A DNA stretch of 27,700 bases, taken from IMG/VR virus record IMGVR_UViG_3300028783_000020, positions 1 through 27,700 of that record. One strand, written 5' to 3'. The notes beneath the pieces are model-generated. The model searched no databases. It was not told the origin of the DNA and worked only from the letters and a program-made list of their open reading frames with translations. Source of the stretch: a virus. Positions 21,909 to 27,700 of the stretch are shown here, in pieces; position 1 is the first letter of the stretch; each line of letters begins with the position of its first letter. Position numbers and translations under genes: made by a program.

Positions 21909-22475
21909 CTACTCTATAGTTTTGTTGGATTTCTTAAGGTTTTCTTCCGCCCACATTGGCTGAAGATTTATATAGCAACAGGCTTCTTTTAATTGGTCTG
22001 GATCCGTTAGATCAAATAGAGAAATCGGTTTAATGTGGTCGATATGCCAACCATTAACAGAATAATTATTCCAAGTCATACCTGGTTCAAACTTTGATTC
22101 TATATAGTCTTTGAGAAATTCAGTTGAGCAGCCGATTAGCTCTTGAGTAGTTTGGGATTTATTCTTTCCGTGAAGAGCCGCATGAATTCTCGCACGCTGG
22201 ATTTTAATTAGTTTGTATTGAATATCAGTATTATAGCGATTATTAAAGTAATTGCTTCGTTTTACCCATTCATTATGAGTAGCATTAACTTGTTTTGAAT
22301 TTTCTTTATTATATTGTTTCACTCTAGAAATAACATGATTTTTATTTTCTTCATAATACTTAGCACATAACTCCTCCATACGACCTGGATTACGCTCTCG
22401 AAAGTTAAGCGTATAGCACTTACCGCAGTAGTTATTTCTTGGTATCTCTTTATCGCATCTCTTACAGTTTTTCAT
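21909..22475 (-). CDS. HNH endonuclease, 188 aa
   Basis: The N-terminus has zinc-type CKRCDKEI and YCGKCY. A middle Lys/Asn-rich DNA-contacting region follows. The C-terminal domain reads LIGCSTEFLKDYIESKF, then WHIDHIKPIS and YINLQPMWAEENLKKSNK. This is the standard layout of phage HNH homing nucleases (IDHIxPIS, NLQPL/MW, N-K). The DH and final N/K residues coordinate metal. TATAAT (22487-22482) lies 6 nt before the ATG with no Shine-Dalgarno, so leaderless expression is likely. It sits between the capsid operon terminator and an unknown gene. Free-standing, it probably spreads by cutting sites in related phages lacking it. Confidence 0.85.
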   Translation of the reverse strand: MKNCKRCDKEIPRNNYCGKCYTLNFRERNPGRMEELCAKYYEENKNHVISRVKQYNKENSKQVNATHNEWVKRSNYFNNRYNTDIQYKLIKIQRARIHAALHGKNKSQTTQELIGCSTEFLKDYIESKFEPGMTWNNYSVNGWHIDHIKPISLFDLTDPDQLKEACCYINLQPMWAEENLKKSNKTIE

Positions 22476-22481
22476 GATTTC

Positions 22482-22487
22482 ATTATA
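22482..22487 (-). promoter_or_regulatory. -10 box of a leaderless HNH gene promoter
   Basis: TATAAT on the minus strand is 6 nt from the ATG at 22475. It lies just past the capsid operon terminator, so the gene has its own start of transcription. No clear -35. Confidence 0.6.
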
Positions 22488-22511
22488 CTACGTTCTTAAA
22501 TAAGAGTTATA

Positions 22512-22541
22512 TATTAAAAAACCGGAATTGCTTCCGGTTTT
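22512..22541 (-). terminator. Terminator of the capsid operon
   Basis: A perfect 10-bp stem (22518-22527 with 22532-22541) with a TTGC loop is followed on the minus strand by a run of six T. It lies 26 bp beyond the capsid gene stop. The plus strand also has four T, so it may be weakly bidirectional. Confidence 0.9.
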
Positions 22542-22566
22542 CTAACTAGTTGATTTTATTTAACAA

Positions 22567-24018
22567 TTATTTTCCCACGTTTTCAAAAAGACAATTGAAG
22601 CGCGGAGTGTATACGAACAGAGCGCCGTACATCACGATAGCGAATTCAAGAGCAGTCGTAACGATTGCGAAGTTGATTTTCGACAAAGGTGCAAGTTGTT
22701 TAAACTTCATGCACTCAGCCGACATATCAAGCAAGAACGCTTCGCCAAGACCAGCTTGCAGAGCACCAGCCATCAGGTAAGTTGTGTTACCTTGGTTAGC
22801 GAAGTTACCGCAGAACTTTTCAGTTCCAACAGCGCCGCCTGGAGCAGAGATGTAAGCTTTCAAGTACTTCACGTTAGCAGGCATTCCCGAAACAGTCAGC
22901 GTGATGTTTTGACCTTGAGTCAAAGTAACAGCAGCACCTTGTGTAGGGATAGATTCGCCAGCGTCGTTAACCAAGGTAACCTTGATTTGGTAAGTACCAG
23001 CAACAAGCTGCGATCCAGTACCAGAAGCTGCCGAAGCGATCGCGAGAGCGCCAGGAGCAGGAGCGAGAGCACTTACAGCAAGAGCGCGAGCTCCGCTGCG
23101 AGGACGCAAGAACAAGTTCGGCTTGAAGTCAACCGTTCCTGCAGTAGTCGTCATCTTCGAAACATCATAACCAACTGTTTGGTTAGAAAGGCCCGGAGCT
23201 GAACGGAACTGAGGATAGAACTGCTTCACGAACGCTGACAAAGCAGCTGGTTCGATGTGGAGTTCCGAAGGAGAACCGAAGTTTTCCAACGCGATAACTG
23301 CGAGACGCTCGATATCATCTTGAGCAATAACGTTACCACCGAGGTTTTGAGCGATCGACTGAGCGTCGCCGTAACCTTCGAAGTCACCAGAACGCATCAG
23401 AACGTCTTGGTCACCTTTAAGCAACTGTTGAAGCAAACCACTCATTGCGATGCTGTTCTGTGGAAGATCAGCAGGCGAACCGTTAGCAGCACCAGTCAAG
23501 CGATTGAGGAAGTGGCCATGGCCCCAGTACATCTCACGCTCAACGTTTTTCAGAAGGTGCATAGTACCTTCTTTTGCCTGTTGTGCAACGATGTCGCCAA
23601 CAGTAGTACGGACCAAAGTCATTTGGTGAGAGACTTTACGACGTGTACCGAAGAACACGATCTTTTGTCCGTCACGAACGTACGTCGAATCTTCTTCGAT
23701 CGGCGCTCCACCTTCACCAATGTAAGGTGCTGAGTCTGAACCGTAGCTGATCAAGCGATTGTATTGCTCGAACAGATTGTATGCCTTATCAACGGAGATA
23801 GCAGGCCACATTTTCAGGTTCTTCATGTCGAAGGTTACGCTCTTAAGCGTAGCTTCCAACGATTCAGCCTGAAGGACACCACCATAAGTGAGGTCTGTAG
23901 GTTTACCAGCTCCACCGTATCCGGCGGTAATTGCTTTATTCAGGTTCTCGACGTCCTGTGTAGACACGAGACCTTGATCAAGCCCCTGTAGAATTTGATT
24001 AACTGCATCAGTCATCAT
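22567..24018 (-). CDS. HK97-type major capsid protein with Ig-like insertion
   Basis: This 483-aa protein starts at ATG with AAAGGAG 9 nt upstream. It follows scaffold-like and protease genes, the usual order in head-morphogenesis clusters. Residues ~28-55 hold a Gly-rich motif (KAITAGYGG..., GGVLQAESLE) shared with the protease. The body has RKVSHQMTLVRTTVGD, EREMYWGHG and AVIALENFGSPSELHI, fitting the capsid spine and P/A domains. Residues ~317-420 (GTYQIKVTLVNDAGESIP, then LTVSGMPANVKYLKAYI) look like an Ig-like insertion, probably displayed on the shell surface or at capsomer contacts. The last ~60 residues return to capsid-like hydrophobic strands. A strong terminator follows. Confidence 0.85.
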   Translation of the reverse strand: MMTDAVNQILQGLDQGLVSTQDVENLNKAITAGYGGAGKPTDLTYGGVLQAESLEATLKSVTFDMKNLKMWPAISVDKAYNLFEQYNRLISYGSDSAPYIGEGGAPIEEDSTYVRDGQKIVFFGTRRKVSHQMTLVRTTVGDIVAQQAKEGTMHLLKNVEREMYWGHGHFLNRLTGAANGSPADLPQNSIAMSGLLQQLLKGDQDVLMRSGDFEGYGDAQSIAQNLGGNVIAQDDIERLAVIALENFGSPSELHIEPAALSAFVKQFYPQFRSAPGLSNQTVGYDVSKMTTTAGTVDFKPNLFLRPRSGARALAVSALAPAPGALAIASAASGTGSQLVAGTYQIKVTLVNDAGESIPTQGAAVTLTQGQNITLTVSGMPANVKYLKAYISAPGGAVGTEKFCGNFANQGNTTYLMAGALQAGLGEAFLLDMSAECMKFKQLAPLSKINFAIVTTALEFAIVMYGALFVYTPRFNCLFENVGK

Positions 24019-24036
24019 TTTCGCATTCTCCTTTGA

Positions 24037-24768
24037 TTACGAAATCTCGTATTTCTTAGCGATTTGTTTAAGGTCCTGTCCCATTTCAGCTTTAGTAATA
24101 TCTAAAGAGTCAACGCGAGTACCCGATTTTTTCAATTCAAATAGCTTGGAAGCTACCTGAGCCTTTGTTAGTGGTTCAGAATCACCTTCATCTGCTGATT
24201 TCAACAGTGGGGTAGTTCTAGCAGTTGCACCGCGAGGAGCAACAGGCTGATCTGCAATCTTATTGACTAAGTCAAGGATCGTAGAAAGTTTAGCTTCGAG
24301 AGGAGCAACGCGCTCTTCAACATAGCTCTTCATAAGAGACTCAGAAGCGTCTAAAGATTTCTTCATATCAGCTAAGTCAGCAAGTTTTCCAATAGCCTTA
24401 CGCTCTTCAGCTTCGTGCTCTTGTCCGCCTTTGGCGTCCTTGTCTTTCTTATCTTTTTTGTCTTCGTCTTTATCGTCTTTTTTGTCATCTTTGTCAGACT
24501 TAGCGGCTTCTTCGTTCTCGCCTTTTGCAGCAAGCTCGTTTTCGCCTTTGTCCATGTCTTTGTCTTTTTTATCTTCGTCTTTGTCTTCGTCTTTAGCGTC
24601 TTCACCTTTAGCGTGAAGGTCACCATTAGAAGGCTTTCCGTCGATACCAGCACCAGGACCTTCGATTTTGATCTCAGCTGGGGCGAAACGCGATTTACGC
24701 AATTCGTCAAGTTCCATCAGAGTCTCGTCGATTAGATCGGTGAGGCTTTTAGTAAGTTTGTTATCCAT
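24037..24768 (-). CDS. Scaffold-like protein, Lys/Asp-rich
   Basis: This 243-aa protein begins with a helix (KLTKSLTDLIDETLMELDELRKS). Residues ~50-115 are almost only Lys, Asp and Glu (KDEDKDEDKK-type runs), so disordered. Residues ~120-170 are a coiled-coil candidate (ERKAIGKLADLADMKKSLDASESLMKSYVEERVAPLEAKL). A C-terminal helical part ends KQIAKKYEIS. It is read just before the major capsid protein and after protease and decoration genes, where scaffold or core proteins lie. Such proteins nucleate the prohead and are removed by the protease. The gene also has AAAGGAG upstream. Assignment is by context and composition. Confidence 0.65.
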   Translation of the reverse strand: MDNKLTKSLTDLIDETLMELDELRKSRFAPAEIKIEGPGAGIDGKPSNGDLHAKGEDAKDEDKDEDKKDKDMDKGENELAAKGENEEAAKSDKDDKKDDKDEDKKDKKDKDAKGGQEHEAEERKAIGKLADLADMKKSLDASESLMKSYVEERVAPLEAKLSTILDLVNKIADQPVAPRGATARTTPLLKSADEGDSEPLTKAQVASKLFELKKSGTRVDSLDITKAEMGQDLKQIAKKYEIS

Positions 24769-24801
24769 GATCGTCTCCTTTCATCAGTGTTCTGTTTAAG
24801 A

Positions 24802-25200
24802 TTACTGACCAAGGCCGATGATGTCGCTTTGACCACGAATACGTGCGAGTTGCGTTACACCGTCATCAGACATGATGATGATGTCGTTAGCAAGAGCTGC
24901 CAACATGCAAAGAACTTGAGCTGCAATAGCTCCGTCGATTACAGTCGGAACAGTCGTTCCAGTTGCAGACTGGAGAACCAGCTGACCAGGGTTGCCAACA
25001 CCAATACCAAGGTACGGGCTAACAGTAGGATCAACGCCACCAACAACAGCGGGGCTGAATACTGCATTAGCGTAGCTGATTGTGAGGTTGTTTGAACCGT
25101 TAGCGATTACAACTGCAGTTTGACTTTGTGACACAACAGTCTGACCGAGCATCGTCGCGTTACGAGCCATCTTGTTAAGAATAGCTACAGAATTTGCCAT
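24802..25200 (-). CDS. Small capsid-associated-like protein, 132 aa
   Basis: The protein starts at ATG with AAAGGAG upstream and a leader that contains a 7-bp hairpin (TTGAGTT/AACTCAA). After a helical start (ILNKMARNATMLGQTVVSQSQ), it has beta-like sequence (AVVIANGSNNLTISYANAVFSP) and a mixed C-terminus (LCMLAALANDIIIMSDDGVTQLARIRG). No enzyme motif is seen. Its place between protease and scaffold fits a decoration, capsid-completion or core protein. It resembles the genes at 1331 and 17990 in size and style only. It appears to have its own promoter, so it can also be read without the protease. Confidence 0.65.
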   Translation of the reverse strand: MANSVAILNKMARNATMLGQTVVSQSQTAVVIANGSNNLTISYANAVFSPAVVGGVDPTVSPYLGIGVGNPGQLVLQSATGTTVPTVIDGAIAAQVLCMLAALANDIIIMSDDGVTQLARIRGQSDIIGLGQ

Positions 25201-25221
25201 GAGGTTATCTCCTTTTACAAT

Positions 25222-25256
25222 TTGAGTTTCAACTCAATTTCTTATTAAATATACCA
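25222..25256 (-). promoter_or_regulatory. Extended -10 promoter with palindromic leader hairpin
   Basis: TG-G-TATATT (25256-25248) on the minus strand is an extended -10. Downstream in the leader is TTGAGTT-GA-AACTCAA (25222-25237), a 7-bp hairpin ahead of AAAGGAG. The -35 is not obvious. Confidence 0.45.
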
Positions 25257-25282
25257 CGTGCCTAGACTTAAACACGTAGCCG

Positions 25283-26953
25283 TTACTTCTTGTTACCGCG
25301 CATGGCACCATAGAGCTTTTCAAAACTCATACCGTGACCACACTCCCTACATTTTACCTGGTGTTTCGAGTAGACTTGCTCTTTTCCACAATTATCGCAA
25401 CTAATATATTTTAGTTTCGACCGTCCTTCGTCCAAGGCTTCGCTTTGGAGTACTCCACCACCTGATAAAGCGCCAGGGCTTCCACCACCGCCATACCCAG
25501 CAGTCATAGCCTTCTTAAGTGGCTTATCTTGCTTAGGTTTCTCGGCTTTCTTAGGCTTCAGTTTGCTATATTCCTTCATAACATTCTGAACATAAGGATG
25601 CTCATCGAGAGCTTGTTCGCCGCCCTCTTTATATTTGTCCCACGAACCCTTCAAACCGTTCAGCCAACTGTAAGTCAACTGTTGGTCGGACTTAGTCTTC
25701 CCTTTGTTTCTCTTATAAAAGGCGACTGCAAAGTCGGCTGCGGCTTGCGGATCGTTATTAAAGGCGTCTGTAAAATCTTTATGATGCTTGCTAACATCTT
25801 TTGCCGAAGCTAAAAGCTTAGGGTACTTTTTAGCAAGTTCTGGATCTTTTTGAAGGATAAATGCAGCAGAGTGCGGCATCATTCCGTAAGGTCCACCAGC
25901 AGTCATTCCCTTGTGAATACCTTCGTTCATTGTCTTATGCTGAAGGTTCTTTCCATTTGAGGATTCAACGTTAGCAATAGCACCAAGCAATGGATACTGC
26001 TTGCTGGTATTAGCTAACACATCGTTTAATTCAACCTTAGGATTAACTTGCTGCTGTACGACAGGTTGTTTTTGAACCTTTGGTTCACTCGAAGAAACCA
26101 TCGATGGAGCTAGAGCCATTGCTGCGCCTATACCGGCAGCAGTCATAGCATTCTTCATCTTCGCTTTTTCTAGTTCTTCTTTTTTTAGAGAAGCCATCTT
26201 AGCGTGAATCTCTTCAAGATTCGACTGTATCTTTTGCTCTAAAGCTTTACGAAGAATAGATTCTTTTGAAGGTATGGTGATCTCGCCTTCAATTCCTAAT
26301 TCCTTCATTAAATCAACTAGTTTGGCGAGATTGTTCTGTACCTTAGTAGCAGATGCATCTCTAGCAATATGACGGAACGATGGAACGTTTGTCTGAGCCA
26401 AGTGCATTACCGATTTGATTAGAAGCATATCGGCAATCTCATCATACTGAGACTTCTTAAGACTCATGGGTTCAATTAATGTGGCATTATTCGCGGGAGT
26501 AAAAGTTAAAGCGCAGGAATGGATTTTTGTTCTAGCTAAAAGAGATGGATCTTTAATGCCGCGCGCTACGACGCCACCCTCAACTGAAGCTTTCAACTGT
26601 AACGGTGTATCTGCTTTATGGATGTTACGTAAGATGGCAGCAGCGGCTTTGGCATTAGGATGGTCGTCATCATCATAAAGATATCCAGCCCCATAGATAT
26701 ATGGTGCTTTGATTTTATCCCAATAATATCTCTGCCTATCGTCTTCGCAATCTTCTTTTTTAAAGATTTTTTTAGCTTTTGTGATACGACCAATAGAATT
26801 AAAAAAGCCCTTACCATGATTATCATTCCAGCGACCACGACCAGCTTCTAATTCGGATATATCAGCACCCTCAACTGACAGCATTTCGCCTTGAGTATCT
26901 CTTAACTCAGAACCAAGAACACCATCAATTTCTAAAGGTTTACGTTTCTTCAT
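25283..26953 (-). CDS. Prohead protease fused to a lytic-transglycosylase-like domain
   Basis: Residues ~1-165 resemble HK97/T4-type head maturation proteases: NDNHGKGF (His46), AGYLYDDDDHPNA, LKASVEGGVVARG (candidate nucleophile Ser123) and IHSCALTFTPANNAT. The order matches the serine protease His...Ser(VEG) layout. Residues ~170-300 are helical with charged linkers. Residues ~315-440 look like a lysozyme/transglycosylase fold: AIANVESSNGKN (Glu330), GGPYGMMP (354-360) and AAADFAVAFYKRN. Residues ~481-508 share KAMTAGYGG...GGVLQSE with the capsid protein. A zinc ribbon (CDNC, CREC) ends the protein. It would process scaffold and capsid proteins during head maturation. Its own ribosome site is weak, and the restored upstream nuclease frame would overlap its start by 14 nt. 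Confidence 0.75.
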   Translation of the reverse strand: MKKRKPLEIDGVLGSELRDTQGEMLSVEGADISELEAGRGRWNDNHGKGFFNSIGRITKAKKIFKKEDCEDDRQRYYWDKIKAPYIYGAGYLYDDDDHPNAKAAAAILRNIHKADTPLQLKASVEGGVVARGIKDPSLLARTKIHSCALTFTPANNATLIEPMSLKKSQYDEIADMLLIKSVMHLAQTNVPSFRHIARDASATKVQNNLAKLVDLMKELGIEGEITIPSKESILRKALEQKIQSNLEEIHAKMASLKKEELEKAKMKNAMTAAGIGAAMALAPSMVSSSEPKVQKQPVVQQQVNPKVELNDVLANTSKQYPLLGAIANVESSNGKNLQHKTMNEGIHKGMTAGGPYGMMPHSAAFILQKDPELAKKYPKLLASAKDVSKHHKDFTDAFNNDPQAAADFAVAFYKRNKGKTKSDQQLTYSWLNGLKGSWDKYKEGGEQALDEHPYVQNVMKEYSKLKPKKAEKPKQDKPLKKAMTAGYGGGGSPGALSGGGVLQSEALDEGRSKLKYISCDNCGKEQVYSKHQVKCRECGHGMSFEKLYGAMRGNKK

Positions 26954-27054
26954 GATTTACCCATTCAAATGAGATTCCACCATTTGACCTTCTTTTGCCA
27001 TTAGCGCTATCTCTTATCTTAACAATAGAAACACCTAAGCTCTTAGCTGCCTGA
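26940..27054 (-). pseudogene. Frameshifted NUMOD-like tail of the GIY-YIG gene
   Basis: The region just after the GIY-YIG stop reads, in another frame, INQAAKSLGVSIVKIRDSANG, then KRRSNGGISFEWV. This is a typical NUMOD/IENR-type helix-turn-helix DNA-binding domain. It joins the nuclease frame if one ATAG unit is removed from the (ATAG)4 tract at 27058-27075. The preceding residues (ESGKIYLS) are also NUMOD-like, so the break is inside the domain. The restored frame stops at 26940-26942, overlapping the protease start. Confidence 0.7.
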
Positions 27055-27576
27055 TTAATAGATAGATAGATAGATCTTGCCAGATTCTATATGGCGAACC
27101 ATCTTTTTATGAGGTATTTGTTCTAACTTTTTCAATCGATTATTAGGATCACGAAAGTATTCTATATGACCATTAGACAGCTTAAATTTATGTTCAGCTG
27201 AAGAACATATAGTTTTCATGCGAACAGATTGTGCTTCTTTTTCACCCGGTTTTGCCCAGCGTTCACGCATTCTTTGTGGATCGATCTTAGATACTGTTTT
27301 TACAGCATTGTAGCCATAATCGCTTTTATATGACTGAAAATAGTCAACCCAATATTGTTCTCTTATTTCTAACTTAGATAAATCAGCAACATGCTCTAAT
27401 ATTTCATAAGAAAAACAATTATCAAGATTGTATGACTTTTGAAGATGATCTGAGTGATGCTTACGATGACGGAGATGACTTTTGTGAACACGCCAGCGGG
27501 CCTCTATATTTCTAGAAGAGCCTATATAACGCTTATCATTTGCTATATTTCTAATACAGTAAATTCCAATTGACAT
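27055..27576 (-). CDS. GIY-YIG endonuclease, truncated
   Basis: This 173-aa protein opens with the GIY (IGIYCIRN) and YIG (RYIGSS) motifs. An arginine follows in EARWRVHKSHL, and a helix carries the metal-binding Glu (LEIREQYWVDYF). Family members nick or cut DNA at specific sites, and free-standing phage forms are homing endonucleases. The frame ends in a tetranucleotide repeat that cuts off the NUMOD domain, so DNA recognition is probably lost or changed. A TACAAT box (27588-27583), part of an extended -10, sits 6 nt before the ATG with no Shine-Dalgarno. It lies between an upstream gene's end and the prohead protease. Confidence 0.85.
   Translation of the reverse strand: MSIGIYCIRNIANDKRYIGSSRNIEARWRVHKSHLRHRKHHSDHLQKSYNLDNCFSYEILEHVADLSKLEIREQYWVDYFQSYKSDYGYNAVKTVSKIDPQRMRERWAKPGEKEAQSVRMKTICSSAEHKFKLSNGHIEYFRDPNNRLKKLEQIPHKKMVRHIESGKIYLSIY
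27058..27075. repeat. (ATAG)n microsatellite in the GIY-YIG gene
   Basis: Four and a half copies of ATAG (ATCT on the coding strand) lie exactly where the frame breaks. Loss of one unit, or gain of two, restores a full-length protein with its DNA-binding tail. Confidence 0.9.
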
Positions 27577-27582
27577 GGTTTT

Positions 27583-27591
27583 ATTGTATCA
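27583..27591 (-). promoter_or_regulatory. Extended -10 promoter of the GIY-YIG gene, predicted leaderless
   Basis: TG-A-TACAAT on the minus strand (27591-27583) ends 6 nt before the ATG at 27576, as at the other leaderless candidates in this window. No Shine-Dalgarno is present. Confidence 0.6.
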
Positions 27592-27613
27592 TGTTAACTG
27601 GCTTAAAAGTAAG

Positions 27614-27700
27614 TCATATCAACTCTTCTACTTCAAATTTACCAAGCACATCAATAGGTTTAATGGGCGGATATGCGATATCAGCCTGTAATTCAAGTTT
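27614..27700 (-). CDS. C-terminal end of an upstream gene (partial)
   Basis: The minus strand is open from the window edge to TGA at 27614-27616. It encodes 28 residues beginning KLELQADIAYPPIKP and ending FEVEELI. No family can be told from this tail. Portal or terminase genes often lie upstream of a prohead protease, so it may belong to one, but that is context only. Confidence 0.5.
   Translation of the reverse strand, partial: KLELQADIAYPPIKPIDVLGKFEVEELI

Noticed and set aside
24415-24735. Phe/Val-rich plus-strand frame resembling a membrane protein
   Set aside because: It is the reverse of Lys/Asp/Glu codons (AAR, GAY) of the scaffold-like gene and has no start signal.

Overview
This window looks like part of a tailed double-stranded DNA bacteriophage genome (Caudoviricetes). 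It holds a head-morphogenesis cluster (prohead protease, decoration-like protein, scaffold-like protein, HK97-type major capsid protein), a likely connector, a long repeat-built tail fibre, three glycine-rich adhesin-like proteins, holin-like membrane proteins, nucleotide and DNA metabolism genes, and five homing-type endonuclease genes. Nothing seen fixes the host. Promoters look like ordinary bacterial sigma70 sites.

Layout. (a) 1-1315, plus strand: an HNH nuclease fused to a dCMP deaminase, overlapping a uracil-DNA-glycosylase-like gene. (b) 1269-4761, mostly minus: a small virion-like protein, a coiled-coil/TM protein, a 41-aa ORF, a holin-like protein and a YiiX/NlpC-P60-like peptidase. 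Two paralogous plus-strand genes, each with its own sigma70-type promoter, sit among them. (c) 4813-11894, minus: three tandem glycine-rich adhesins, a 1094-aa fibre and small accessory genes. (d) 11955-18340, minus: proline/alanine-linker proteins, a very acidic repeat protein, a connector-like protein, a 507-aa protein carrying a sigma-factor region 2-like segment, and a small virion protein behind a promoter with a palindrome. (e) 18456-21899: endonuclease VII-like genes on both sides of a CYTH phosphohydrolase, a DEDDy exonuclease with a zinc ribbon, thymidylate kinase and an unknown gene. (f) 21909-27700, minus: an HNH nuclease, then major capsid protein, scaffold, decoration and prohead protease, ended by a strong terminator. 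Upstream is a GIY-YIG nuclease whose DNA-binding tail is frameshifted at a tetranucleotide repeat, then the end of another gene.

How the genes work together. The minus-strand genes form translationally coupled operons; seven junctions are TAATG stop/start overlaps. The capsid operon ends at the hairpin at 22518-22541 and the leftmost minus-strand genes end at the hairpin at 1279-1303. Four or five genes, mainly endonucleases and thymidylate kinase, have a -10 box exactly 6 nt before the ATG, which predicts leaderless mRNAs.

Most notable observations: the sigma region 2-like segment inside a structural-module protein; a 28-residue segment shared by the major capsid protein and the prohead protease; the prohead protease fused to a lytic-transglycosylase-like domain; the GATA-repeat frameshift in the GIY-YIG gene; the recurrent leaderless-promoter layout; and the HNH-deaminase fusion.
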